Source: Paraburkholderia tuberum STM678 (GTDB lineage: Bacteria > Pseudomonadota > Gammaproteobacteria > Burkholderiales > Burkholderiaceae). From it: a stretch of DNA of 64,000 nucleotides. Positions 26,313-34,474 of this stretch are shown here, in pieces. The DNA lies in NCBI RefSeq assembly GCF_902833905.1, contig NZ_CADFGP010000012.1, forward strand, positions 62,001 through 126,000, in the 5' to 3' direction. Under the pieces are notes generated by a model. The model had not been told where the DNA came from, did not search any database, and worked only from the letters and a program-made list of their open reading frames with translations. Position 1 is the stretch's first letter. Each line of letters begins with the position of its first letter. The translations under genes were made by a program, and so were the position numbers.

Positions 26313-26329
26313 CGGTATGTTGTATACCG
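26313..26329. promoter_or_regulatory. GntR-type operator upstream of the amidase gene
   Basis: CGGTAT (26313-26318) faces ATACCG (26324-26329), a 17-bp inverted repeat. On the minus strand it reads CGGTATAC followed by AACATACCG, sharing the CGGTATAC 8-mer with three other sites to the right. Confidence 0.6.
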
Positions 26330-26455
26330 TCTATCGCCAAATTCAGCCTGTCAAGTGGCTTGCAGCGTAGTCGACGAAATTATCGGGTGGCGTAAAGCGA
26401 GCGCGGTGGCGGGTGCCGCGCCTCGCTTCCTATGCCGCGCGTTTCAAAGGCCGTT

Positions 26456-27151
26456 TCAACGCGCATTGTTCGCCAGATAGTGCTGGGCGGCGCGCATCAC
26501 ATGCCGCTCGGCGAGCAGCGCCGACAGCGTCGCATCGCCCGACTGCACCGCGCGCAGGATCGCGGCGTGTTCGTCCCAGGTCTGGCGGACTTCCGCATCG
26601 CTCGCGTTCGTGAACAGCATGCGCGTGCGGTCGCGCAACGAGCGCATCAGGTCGCTCAGAATCGTATTGGCCCCGGCCGCGTAGAGCAGGTCGTGAAAAC
26701 GCGCGTTGAGTTCGAGCAGGTCGGCCGTCTCGCCGGCGTCGACTTTTGCCTTGCCTTCGGCGAGCACCTGTTCGATCTGGCCGACCAGCTCGGGCGTTCG
26801 ATGTTCGGCGGCGAGCCGGGCGTTGAGTCCCTCGAGCGTCGCGCGGATCTGGATCATTTCGCGTGCCGCCGACGGCTGCAGCGACGCGACCACCGCGCCG
26901 TGCCGCGGCCGCACTTCGACGAGGCCTTCCGAGGCGAGCGCGCGCAGCGCTTCGCGTACCGGCACGCGCGAGACGTCGAGCTCCTGGGCGATGCGTCCTT
27001 CGACCAGCCGCTCGCCGGGCGCGTACGTGCCCGAGACGATTGCTTCGCGCAGCCGCGCGGTGACGAGATGCGACAGCTGCTGATGCATGATCGGCGCGCT
27101 CGATTGCCCCTGTGCACCGCTTGCCGCGGTCGTGTCCGCTTCAGTGTTCAT
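26456..27151 (-). CDS. GntR/FadR-family regulator (FCD domain)
   Basis: A 231-residue regulator. Helix-turn-helix: A-R-L-R-E-A-I-V-S-G-T-Y-A-P-G-E-R-L, then E-G-R-I-A-Q-E-L-D-V-S-R-V-P-V-R-E-A-L-R-A-L split over the recognition helix, and the wing R-P-R-H-G-A-V-V. The FCD domain has E-L-N-A-R-F-H-D-L and E-H-A-A-I-L. Start 27151 (MNTEAD) has GGAG eight bases upstream. It is most probably the regulator of the CGGTATAC sites at 26.3, 27.4, 30.2 and 30.4 kb; a weaker relative of the site (27219-27230) lies before its own gene. Confidence 0.85.
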   Translation of the reverse strand: MNTEADTTAASGAQGQSSAPIMHQQLSHLVTARLREAIVSGTYAPGERLVEGRIAQELDVSRVPVREALRALASEGLVEVRPRHGAVVASLQPSAAREMIQIRATLEGLNARLAAEHRTPELVGQIEQVLAEGKAKVDAGETADLLELNARFHDLLYAAGANTILSDLMRSLRDRTRMLFTNASDAEVRQTWDEHAAILRAVQSGDATLSALLAERHVMRAAQHYLANNAR

Positions 27152-27354
27152 AAGGATCTCCAACCTGTGTTGCTGATGGCGTGTGATGCAGGCGATTTTA
27201 CCTCAGTGCACGTCACGAATACTGTAGACCTTATACGGAAATAGCCGGCTCGGCCTTGTCTGGCGGGGCATTGAAGCACGCGCCCCGCTTCCTCGTGGCT
27301 ACCGGGAAAGGCGGGATTTCCGGCGAATGCGGGTAAACGCCAAGCAAACAGCCG

Positions 27355-27388
27355 TTGATCCGGTTTTATTTGGTACATAGTATACCGG
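27355..27388 (+). promoter_or_regulatory. Promoter with overlapping GntR-type operator before the transporter
   Basis: TTGATC (27355-27360) and TAGTAT (27378-27383), 17 bp apart, resemble -35 and -10 boxes. The operator GGTACATAGTATACCGG (27372-27388) covers the -10; on the minus strand it contains CGGTATAC. Bound repressor would block RNA polymerase. Confidence 0.55.
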
Positions 27389-27450
27389 GTGATTATCTCA
27401 AACCCGCCGCATCCACCCACGCTCGCAGGTCCGCGCAGTCAGGAGAAGCA

Positions 27451-29007
27451 ATGGAATCTCACGTCGTTCTAACGTCGGCGCACTGGGTTTATCTGTGTGG
27501 TGTCGTCTCTATCATCACGACGCTGGTGTTTCGCGCCAACGTCGTCGCGCCCGCGATTCTCGCGACCTTCGCCACCGTCTTCGCGTTTTCCGGCCAGGTG
27601 TCGACCGCGATCGAAGCGGTGTTCTTCGCGCCGCTTACGGCGGCGCGCGAGCTGTTCAATATCTTCCTCGTGATTTCGCTGATGACCGCGTTGCTCAACG
27701 CGCTGAAACGGATCAACGCGGATGTGCGCATGGTCCAGCCGTTTCGCGCGGTCATGGTCAACGGGCACGTCGGCTTCTTCGTGCTCGGCTTCGTGAGCTA
27801 CGTGTTGTCGCTGTTCTTCTGGCCGACGCCGGCCGTGCCGTTGATCGCCGGCATTCTGCTGCCGGCCGCGATTTACGCGGGCGTGCCGCCGCTGGGCGCG
27901 GCGTTGTGCATCGGCATCGCGGGACTCGGCACGGCCTTGTCGTCGGATTACGTGATCAAGGTCGCGCCGGGCATCAGCGCGAAAGCGGCCGCGGTCGCGA
28001 TGCCGGACGTTGCCGACAAGGCGCTGCTGCTGTCGCTGATCACGGGCGGCATCGCGTTCCTGATCGCCTATCTGCGTATCCGCAAGCAGATCCAGGCGCC
28101 CGATGCGCGCCATCTCGAACGCTGGGAAGCGACCCAGGTCACGGCGAATGCCGTTGTCACGCCGGCGGCCGGCACGAGTCGCGCGCGCATCCGGCGCGGC
28201 AAACCGCAGCATGCGTCGGTCGGCGACGGCGGCCAGGTCAGCGGTGCGAGCGGCTCGCGGGCGTTGTTGTTGTCGTCGCGCGACCTGTTGACGCCGTGGC
28301 AGGAGCGCTGGTCCCGCTGCTTCGCGATCGTGATCCCCGTCGCCTTTCTCGCGATCGTCGTCTACATGGTGTTGCCGCATCTGATCCCCGGCTTCAAGGG
28401 CGCGAGCGGTGCAGCGGCCGCGGCGCTCGTCGGCGGCGTCTCCGCGTTGCTGATGGTGGCGGTAGCCGCTGCGCGCGACTATCGCGCGATGTGCCGCAGC
28501 ACGGCCGAGCACGTCACCGAGGGTTTAGTGTTTTCGTTTCGCGCGATGAGCTCGGTGCTGCCGATTGCGGGCTTCTTCTTCATCGGCGTGGCCGGCACTG
28601 CGGCGCCGATCCTCGGCTTGCCCGCCGGTACCCATGCCCCCGGCCTGCTTGCCGATCTCGTGAAAGCGGGCGAGGTCTACATTCCGCACAACGCGTTCTT
28701 CGTCTCGTACGGCATTCTGCTGGCCGGCATGGTGACGGGCATCGACGGCTCGGGCTTCGCCGGTTTGCCGTTGACCGGCGCGCTGGCGGGCGCGCTCGGC
28801 CGCACGGTGGGCTTCGACGTGTCGACGCTCGCGGCGATCGGCCAGATGGGTTCGGTGTGGACCGGCAAGACGCTGACCGCATGGTCGGCGCTCGCGGCGG
28901 TGGCGAGCTTCGCGCGTGTGCCGGTGTTGCAGGCGGTGCGCTATCTGTTGCTGCCGGTGGTGTCCGGCCTGGTGGTGTCGACGTTGGTGGCGATTCTGAT
29001 CTGGTGA
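27451..29007 (+). CDS. Putative multi-pass metabolite transporter
   Basis: A 518-residue inner-membrane protein with about twelve hydrophobic segments and a central basic, poorly conserved cytoplasmic loop (about residues 215-285). AGGAG lies five bases before ATG 27451. Paired motifs in both halves, such as G-I-A-G-L-G-T-A-L-S-S-D-Y near residue 155 and G-I-D-G-S-G-F-A-G-L-P-L near residue 430, suggest an ion-coupled carrier with re-entrant loops, as in the IT superfamily. I cannot name the family. Expression under the shared GntR operator suggests it imports the island's substrate. Confidence 0.65.
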   Translation: MESHVVLTSAHWVYLCGVVSIITTLVFRANVVAPAILATFATVFAFSGQVSTAIEAVFFAPLTAARELFNIFLVISLMTALLNALKRINADVRMVQPFRAVMVNGHVGFFVLGFVSYVLSLFFWPTPAVPLIAGILLPAAIYAGVPPLGAALCIGIAGLGTALSSDYVIKVAPGISAKAAAVAMPDVADKALLLSLITGGIAFLIAYLRIRKQIQAPDARHLERWEATQVTANAVVTPAAGTSRARIRRGKPQHASVGDGGQVSGASGSRALLLSSRDLLTPWQERWSRCFAIVIPVAFLAIVVYMVLPHLIPGFKGASGAAAAALVGGVSALLMVAVAAARDYRAMCRSTAEHVTEGLVFSFRAMSSVLPIAGFFFIGVAGTAAPILGLPAGTHAPGLLADLVKAGEVYIPHNAFFVSYGILLAGMVTGIDGSGFAGLPLTGALAGALGRTVGFDVSTLAAIGQMGSVWTGKTLTAWSALAAVASFARVPVLQAVRYLLLPVVSGLVVSTLVAILIW

Positions 29008-29155
29008 TGGGAGGGGCGGGACGCGTGTGTCGTCCGCGCGGTTTTTGCCGGGCCTTGCGCGTTGGTTTGCCGATGCGCAAGGCCTTGGCGGTTTGATTGT
29101 CGGCGCGCTTTGCCCGCGAGTTGCGGCCTACGTTTTACGCCTCGCAACGACAAGC

Positions 29156-29189
29156 AAAAACGCCGGCTTCAGTGCATCGAAGCCGGCGT
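29156..29189 (-). terminator. Rho-independent terminator after the ferredoxin operon
   Basis: ACGCCGGCTTC (29160-29170) and GAAGCCGGCGT (29179-29189) form an 11-bp stem; on the minus strand it is followed by TTTTGC. It lies about 30 bp past the stop of the last ferredoxin gene. The convergent transporter transcript could also end here. Confidence 0.75.
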
Positions 29190-29221
29190 CCCAGTTTGAC
29201 TCACTACGTTGTGTTGCTAAC

Positions 29222-29500
29222 TCACCATGACACGCTGACATTGCCATTGACGAAAGTCTGACAGGCCATCCGATAGCCAGCTTTGATTTCGTCTTCGCTC
29301 AGATGGCGTTTTTCCTTGTCCTTCACGCTATCGGTATGTTCGATGCCGTGTTCGACCTTGCATTTGCAGGTGCCGCACAAGCCGCCGCCGCATTTGAACG
29401 GAATGCCGCCTTTTTCGCGCAGCGAGACGCGCAGCAGATTGCTGTTGGGCGGCGCGCTGACCGACTTGTTGTCGTTGCTGAGGAAAGTAATCTGGATCAT
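29222..29500 (-). CDS. Plant-type [2Fe-2S] ferredoxin
   Basis: A 92-residue electron carrier. Cluster ligands are Cys37, Cys42 and Cys45 (C-G-G-G-L-C-G-T-C) and Cys80 (R-M-A-C-Q-T); Cys47 is extra. It is the third gene of a three-gene operon (ferredoxin, 106-residue protein, ferredoxin) divergent from the diiron oxidase operon. It probably supplies electrons to that oxygenase. No strong ribosome site precedes ATG 29500. Confidence 0.88.
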   Translation of the reverse strand: MIQITFLSNDNKSVSAPPNSNLLRVSLREKGGIPFKCGGGLCGTCKCKVEHGIEHTDSVKDKEKRHLSEDEIKAGYRMACQTFVNGNVSVSW

Positions 29501-29552
29501 TCGGAAGCTTACGTATTGGGTTCGGAGAGGAGGGGATGAAACGGCGCGGCAA

Positions 29553-29873
29553 CTAGCGCGGGGTCAGTTGCGCGGCGCCGTTGCCGTGGCCCGCGAGCTG
29601 CCGCAGCGACTCGAGCGCGGCTTCAGGCGTCGCGAATTTTTCGAGGAACCTGGTGGGAACGAGATTGACCGCCGACGGTGTGGCTTCGTCGATCACCCTG
29701 ATCTTCGTTTCTTTCATGAGCGCGGCGATGACGAACGTGGCGATATGCCGGCCGCCGTAGAGGTAGTCGAAGGTGGCGAGCGGCACGATGCCTTCGGTCG
29801 CCTCGGTGCGGTACTGGCCGGGCTTGCTCGTCAGAATCACGTGCGTGCCGGCCGCTGCGGAGCGCGTATTCAT
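29553..29873 (-). CDS. Unknown 106-residue protein between two ferredoxins
   Basis: Starts MNTRSAAAGTHVILTSKPGQ, its ATG overlapping the TGA of the upstream ferredoxin (ATGA). It is soluble with mixed alpha/beta character: a V-I-L-T-S-K-P-G-Q-Y start, I-V-P-L-A-T-F-D-Y-L-Y-G-G-R, and a helical tail S-L-R-Q-L-A-G-H. No cysteine and no known metal motif. The tight coupling to two ferredoxins and the oxidase island suggests an accessory subunit or effector protein for the oxygenase, but I do not recognise a family. Confidence 0.6.
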   Translation of the reverse strand: MNTRSAAAGTHVILTSKPGQYRTEATEGIVPLATFDYLYGGRHIATFVIAALMKETKIRVIDEATPSAVNLVPTRFLEKFATPEAALESLRQLAGHGNGAAQLTPR

Positions 29874-30178
29874 GCTGCCTGCTCCAGATCGTCCTGCGCG
29901 AGTTCGATGTCGTGCTCGATCCATAGTTGGCACGCGAGGCGATAACCCTGCGCAAGCCGCTCGCCGAGCTGTTTTTTTTCCTTCCAGTTGGGCTCGGGCA
30001 GATGCTGCGCGCCGGACATCACGCGGCACGCGCACTTCGAGCACTTGCCCATGCCGCATTCGTAGCGCAGATGCGGAAACGGGAATTGCCTGATGCCGGC
30101 GCGCACGACGAGGTTGGTGTTCTCCTTGACCTCGCCCTGATGGGTCGCGCCATTTTTGTGAAATACCACTGTTGGCAT
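29870..30178 (-). CDS. Plant-type [2Fe-2S] ferredoxin
   Basis: A 102-residue ferredoxin with ligands Cys41, Cys46, Cys49 (C-G-M-G-K-C-S-K-C) and Cys83 (R-L-A-C-Q-L); Cys51 is additional. It differs clearly from the ferredoxin 370 bp downstream, so this is not a recent duplication. First gene of the minus-strand operon, 45 bp downstream of a CGGTATAC operator. Two different ferredoxins plus a reductase (33.4 kb) suggest a multi-step electron chain. Confidence 0.87.
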   Translation of the reverse strand: MPTVVFHKNGATHQGEVKENTNLVVRAGIRQFPFPHLRYECGMGKCSKCACRVMSGAQHLPEPNWKEKKQLGERLAQGYRLACQLWIEHDIELAQDDLEQAA

Positions 30179-30222
30179 AACGCTCTCCGTGATTCGCTCG
30201 GATCTAGTCTAGTTGAAAAAAA

Positions 30223-30237
30223 GGATATAGTATACCG
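30223..30237. promoter_or_regulatory. GntR-type operator upstream of the ferredoxin operon
   Basis: GGATATAGTATACCG, which on the minus strand reads CGGTATACTATATCC. It contains the shared 8-mer and a TATACT -10-like box, 45 bp before the ferredoxin start. Confidence 0.6.
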
Positions 30238-30391
30238 TCTACTGCCAGGCGGGCCCCGGCGAGGGCCGAAGACAGCGGCGGTTGGCGCGCATTAGTTCCA
30301 GTTTTCTTAAGGCTTTCCGCGGTGAGGCCGCAATGAAGCGGCGCGTAGACGGAGCGCTCTTCCAAGAACGGATCGCGCAATTCAGACATTG

Positions 30392-30406
30392 CGGTATACA
30401 GTATGC
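30392..30406. promoter_or_regulatory. GntR-type operator upstream of the diiron oxidase operon
   Basis: CGGTATACAGTATGC, plus-strand copy of the shared site, about 100 bp before ATG 30505. Together with the site at 30223 it frames a 326-bp divergent promoter region that contains no convincing gene. Confidence 0.6.
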
Positions 30407-30504
30407 ATTAAGGAGGCTACACTAGCTCAACTGTTCCTTCCGTGCCCGACGGCATTCGGGCTTTCGACAACGCCAACCTTTTCCCTACCTGTCAGGAGCT
30501 TGAA

Positions 30505-31236
30505 ATGGCTGAATTGATGAACCGTGATGACTTCCGCGCCGCGCTCGAGGACGCCATCAAAGGCAAGAGTGCGAACAAGGCGCCGTTCAGCATCGCGTGG
30601 GCGAGCGGCAAGCTGAGCCGCGCGCATCTCGCGCGCTGGGCCGAGAACCACTATCACTACGTGGGCCCGTTCGCCGACTATCTGGCCTACATCTATGCGC
30701 GCACGCCGGACCGCTTCACCGAGGCTAAGGACTTTCTGCTCGCCAACATGTACGAAGAGGAAATCGGCGGTGACCGTCATACCGATCTGCTGATCCGTTT
30801 CGCCGAAGCGTGCGGCACGACGCGCGAGCGCGTGATAGATCCCGACAACATGTCGCCGACCACGCGAGGCCTGCAGGCATGGTGTTATTCGGTGGCGATG
30901 CGCGAGGACCCGATCGTCGCGGTCGCGGCGCTCGTCGTGGGTCTGGAATCGCAGGTGCCGTCGATCTATCGCAAGCAGACGCCGACGCTGCGCGACAAAT
31001 ACCAGTTCACCGACGAGGAAGTGGAGTTCTTCGATCTGCACATCGTGTCGGACGAGATTCATGGCGAGCGCGGCTATCAGATCGTGCTCGAACATGCCGA
31101 CACGCCCGAGTTGCAGCAACGCTGCCTGAAGATCTGCGAGATCGGCGCGCAGATGCGTCTGCTTTATACGACCGCGCTCTATTACGACTACGTCGAGCAG
31201 GACCTGGCGCTGCCCGAACTCGAACTCGCGAGTTGA
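30505..31236 (+). CDS. Heme-oxygenase-like diiron oxidase/oxygenase (CADD/HDO type)
   Basis: A 243-residue all-helical protein of the TenA/PqqC-like iron redox group. The six ligands expected from CADD and related HDO enzymes are in place with family spacing: Glu85 and His92 (E-E-E-I-G-G-D-R-H), Glu148 (V-V-G-L-E-S-Q), and His179, Asp183, His186 (H-I-V-S-D-E-I-H). HDO enzymes activate O2 for N-oxygenation, decarboxylation or C-C cleavage. AGGAG precedes ATG 30505. It heads an operon with an aldehyde dehydrogenase and a ferredoxin reductase, so it likely oxidises an amine or amino-acid-like substrate to an aldehyde. The substrate is unknown. Confidence 0.85.
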   Translation: MAELMNRDDFRAALEDAIKGKSANKAPFSIAWASGKLSRAHLARWAENHYHYVGPFADYLAYIYARTPDRFTEAKDFLLANMYEEEIGGDRHTDLLIRFAEACGTTRERVIDPDNMSPTTRGLQAWCYSVAMREDPIVAVAALVVGLESQVPSIYRKQTPTLRDKYQFTDEEVEFFDLHIVSDEIHGERGYQIVLEHADTPELQQRCLKICEIGAQMRLLYTTALYYDYVEQDLALPELELAS

Positions 31237-31341
31237 ACCCGCGGCGGCGCGCGCAACGCGGCGCCGTCTTCCGTTGGCATCGCCGCGAGCCAGCCGGCCG
31301 GCATGGCGCCGGCCATTGCGGCAACAGCACAGGTATCCGTC

Positions 31342-32802
31342 ATGAGCAATCCGGCAACACCAGAGTTCAAGAATCTCATCGCGGGCGAGTGGACCGCCAG
31401 CGTGAGCGGCGGCACGTTCGACAACGTGAATCCCGCCGATACGCGCGACATCGTCGGCCGCTTCCAGGCGTCTTCGGCCGAGGACGCGCGCGCCGCGCTG
31501 GCCGCGGCGGCTGGCGCGTTCGCCGCGTGGCGGCGCACGCCGGTCGCGCAGCGCGCGGCCGTTCTCAATCGCGCGGCGGCGTGGCTCGAACAGCATGCGG
31601 ACGGATTCGCGAACGAACTCACGCGCGAAGAAGGCAAGCCGCTCGCGCAGAGCAGGGACGAAATTCTGCGCTCGGCGCAGGTGCTGCGTTTCTATGCGGT
31701 GGAAGGTCAGTCGTATGCCGGCGAGACGTTCCCGAGCGACGATCCCGACATGACCGTCCACACGCAGCGCGAACCCCTCGGCGTCGTCGCCGTGATTACA
31801 CCGTGGAATTTTCCGATCTCGATCCCGGCGCGCAAGATCGCGCCGGCGCTGATCGCCGGTAATACGGTGATCTTCAAACCGTCGTCGGATGCGCCGCTGA
31901 TCGGCTACCGGCTCGCCGAAGCATTCGCGCAGGCGGGCATTCCATCGGGTGTACTGAACTTCATCACGGGACGCGCGTCGGAAATCGGCTCCGTCATTAC
32001 CGCGTCGCCGGTCGTCAGGGCCGTGTCGTTCACCGGTTCGACCGCCGCTGGCGAACAGATTCATCGCTCCCTACCGCTGACCACGCGCACGCAGATGGAA
32101 CTCGGCGGCAAGAACCCGCTGATCGTGATGGACGACGCGGATCTCGACCGCGCCGTCGACCTGACGATCAAGGGTGGCTTCTCGCTGACGGGCCAGGCCT
32201 GCACCGGCACGAGCCGCGTGCTGGTCATGCAGAGCGTGCGCGATGCGTTCAGCGAGAAACTGCTCGCTAAAGTGAAGACGCTCAAGATCGGCAGCGGCCT
32301 CACGCCCGGCATGGACATCGGCCCGCTCGCGACCCGGACGCAACTCGACACCGTGCTCGACTACGTGGCCTCCGGCAAGGCACAGGCCACGCATCTGTAC
32401 GGCGGCGAGCGCCTGAGCGGTCCCGATTACGAGCACGGCTATTACGTCACGCCGGCGATCTTCACCGACGTGACGCAGGACATGCGTATCTGCCGCGAAG
32501 AAATCTTTGGGCCGGTGATCGCGATCGTCACCGTGACCAGCTACGAGGACGCGATCGCGAAGGCGAACGACACCGAGTATGGGCTCTGCGCCGCGATCGT
32601 CACGTCGAATCCACGCCACATGCATCGCTTCGCGGACGACATCGAGGCGGGCACCGTGAAGATCAACCGAACGACGACGGGCAACGCGATCAACGCGCCG
32701 TTCGGGGGGCTCAAGCGTTCGAGCACGTCGACGTTTCGCGAATCGGGGCGTGGCGGTCTCGAGTTCTATACGCAGATCAAGACGGTCTATCGCGGCATCT
32801 GA
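31342..32802 (+). CDS. NAD(P)-dependent aldehyde dehydrogenase (KGSADH/succinate-semialdehyde type)
   Basis: A 486-residue enzyme with catalytic Cys287 (G-Q-A-C-T-G-T) and general-base Glu253 (M-E-L-G-G-K-N-P). The oxyanion Asn is in P-W-N-F-P and the cofactor region F-T-G-S-T-A-A-G. The C terminus has P-F-G-G-L-K-R-S and the G-G-L-E-F-Y-T end common in ketoglutarate-semialdehyde dehydrogenases. Start 31342 is the ATG that gives family length. It would oxidise an aldehyde released by the diiron oxidase. Confidence 0.9.
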   Translation: MSNPATPEFKNLIAGEWTASVSGGTFDNVNPADTRDIVGRFQASSAEDARAALAAAAGAFAAWRRTPVAQRAAVLNRAAAWLEQHADGFANELTREEGKPLAQSRDEILRSAQVLRFYAVEGQSYAGETFPSDDPDMTVHTQREPLGVVAVITPWNFPISIPARKIAPALIAGNTVIFKPSSDAPLIGYRLAEAFAQAGIPSGVLNFITGRASEIGSVITASPVVRAVSFTGSTAAGEQIHRSLPLTTRTQMELGGKNPLIVMDDADLDRAVDLTIKGGFSLTGQACTGTSRVLVMQSVRDAFSEKLLAKVKTLKIGSGLTPGMDIGPLATRTQLDTVLDYVASGKAQATHLYGGERLSGPDYEHGYYVTPAIFTDVTQDMRICREEIFGPVIAIVTVTSYEDAIAKANDTEYGLCAAIVTSNPRHMHRFADDIEAGTVKINRTTTGNAINAPFGGLKRSSTSTFRESGRGGLEFYTQIKTVYRGI

Positions 32803-32858
32803 GCGCGGCGAGATCAGCTTTCCGAATCAATGAATCAATCAACCATGAGGGGGTTGCA

Positions 32859-33338
32859 ATGAAACAGATATTTCGCCTGGAACTGGCCGAAGCGCGCGAA
32901 ATGATCCGCGCGGCCATCGGCCGGGCGCAGCAGATCGACGTGCTCGAATCGGTATGCATCGTCGACGAGGGCGGCTATCCGCTCGCGCTCGAACGGATGG
33001 ACGGCGCGCGCATCACTGGGCCGCAGATTGCGTGGAACAAGGCGTTCACGGCAGCCGGCCACAAGCGCTCGACGCATCTGTTCACCCAGCCGCCCAACGG
33101 TCCCGCGTTGCCGGGCAACGAAGCGTTCGGCATTCAATGGAGCTTCGAGGGTAAGTTCGCGGCATTCGTCGGCGGCTTTCCTGTTGTCGTCGATGGCCAG
33201 GTGGTGGGTGGTGTGGGCCTGAGCGGCGGCAACGGCGAGCAGGACACGCAGTGCGGCCTCGCCGCTTTGCAGGGGCTGCACGATCTGCTCGCGGCGCAGG
33301 GGCATAGCGTGCTCGTGGAAGCCGACATCAAGAAATGA
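32859..33338 (+). CDS. GlcG/HbpS-family protein
   Basis: A 159-residue alpha/beta protein without a signal peptide. Family features: L-A-E-A-R-E-M-I near the start, V-C-I-V-D-E-G-G-Y-P-L, the N-K-A-F-T-A segment, and G-G-F-P-V-V-V-D-G-Q-V-V-G-G-V-G-L-S-G-G. Members bind haem in some actinobacteria or are found in catabolic operons with unknown function. Strong GAGGGGG site upstream. Embedded in the oxidase operon. Confidence 0.82.
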   Translation: MKQIFRLELAEAREMIRAAIGRAQQIDVLESVCIVDEGGYPLALERMDGARITGPQIAWNKAFTAAGHKRSTHLFTQPPNGPALPGNEAFGIQWSFEGKFAAFVGGFPVVVDGQVVGGVGLSGGNGEQDTQCGLAALQGLHDLLAAQGHSVLVEADIKK

Positions 33339-33404
33339 CGCCACGGGCCGCCTGTGCATGCCGGCGGTCCTGTCGTTCGCATCGCATCGTCATGAGGTGG
33401 CGTC

Positions 33405-34421
33405 ATGTCATACCGGATTCAGGTGCTCGAAACAGGAGCGTGCTTCAGCGCCGAGCGCGACGAATCGCTGCTCGCCGCCGCGCTACGCGCGGACGTGCCG
33501 CTTGCGCACGATTGTCAGTTCGGCGGTTGCGGCACGTGCCGCGTGAAAGTGCACGAGGGCACGCTCGACTACGAGGAGTTTCCGCTCGGACTCACCGAGG
33601 AGGAGGCGCAGGCGGGATTTGCGCTCGCGTGTCAGGCGCGGCCGCGCAGCGACATTGTGATCGGCGCGGGCCAAACCGGTGCGCCGACATCGGAGCCGGC
33701 GCGTCATACGGTGCGCGTCGAGGCGGTACGCTTGCTGGCGCACGACGTCACGCACCTCACGCTCGCGCTTCCAGAGGATGCCGAAATGATTTACCGGCCC
33801 GGTCAGTACATGAACGTGATGCTCGAAGACGGTAGTCATCGCAGCTTCTCGATGGCATCCGCCGCGCGCGCGGGCGGCCTCGTCGACTTTCATGTGCGGA
33901 AGATCGCGGGCGGCCGGTTCACCGATCGTGTGGTGGCGCAGCTCAAACCGGGCGACCGCCTCGACGTGGAACTGCCGCTCGGCGGATTCCGACTGCACGA
34001 AGAGGACTATCGTCCGTTGCTGATGGTCGCGACCGGCACCGGCCTGGCGCCGGTGAAAGCGATGCTCGAATCGCTGATGGACGATCCCGATTGCCCGCCC
34101 GTCACGCTGTACTGGGGCGCGAGAACGGCCGACGGCCTGTATCTGCATGACGAAATCGGCCGCTGGGCGGAGCGTCTCTACGAGTTCCGCTATGTGCCGG
34201 TGTTGTCGCGCGCGGACACAGCATGGAGCGGGCGGCGCGGCTATGTGCAGCGTGCGGTGTGCGAGGACCATGCGGACCTGTCGGAGCACGCGGTCTATCT
34301 GTGCGGCTCGCCCGCGATGATCGCCGAGGCGAAGGCCGCTTTCATCGCGAAGGGCGCGAGCGTCGATCATCTGTACTCGGACAGCTTTACGTTCCAGCAC
34401 GCCGCAGCGGCGCTCGTGTAG
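33405..34421 (+). CDS. Ferredoxin-NAD(P)H reductase with fused [2Fe-2S] domain
   Basis: A 338-residue electron-transfer protein. The N-terminal ferredoxin has Cys37, Cys42, Cys45 and Cys76 (C-Q-F-G-G-C-G-T-C ... A-C-Q-A). The FAD domain carries R-S-F-S-M-A-S near residue 146, and the NAD domain G-T-G-L-A-P-V near 212, ending with Y-L-C-G-S-P-A-M. It resembles reductases of benzoate/phenol oxygenases. In this operon it would pass electrons from NAD(P)H through the two small ferredoxins to the diiron oxidase. Confidence 0.9.
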   Translation: MSYRIQVLETGACFSAERDESLLAAALRADVPLAHDCQFGGCGTCRVKVHEGTLDYEEFPLGLTEEEAQAGFALACQARPRSDIVIGAGQTGAPTSEPARHTVRVEAVRLLAHDVTHLTLALPEDAEMIYRPGQYMNVMLEDGSHRSFSMASAARAGGLVDFHVRKIAGGRFTDRVVAQLKPGDRLDVELPLGGFRLHEEDYRPLLMVATGTGLAPVKAMLESLMDDPDCPPVTLYWGARTADGLYLHDEIGRWAERLYEFRYVPVLSRADTAWSGRRGYVQRAVCEDHADLSEHAVYLCGSPAMIAEAKAAFIAKGASVDHLYSDSFTFQHAAAALV

Positions 34422-34474
34422 CGCGCGGCACGCGCGCCATCCAGTCATCAGATTCGCACAAGGAAGCATTCTCC

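Noticed and set aside
30204..30389. 61-codon minus-strand frame in the ferredoxin/oxidase divergent region
   Set aside because: No ribosome site, and it overlaps both CGGTATAC operators. The translated protein shows no family features.
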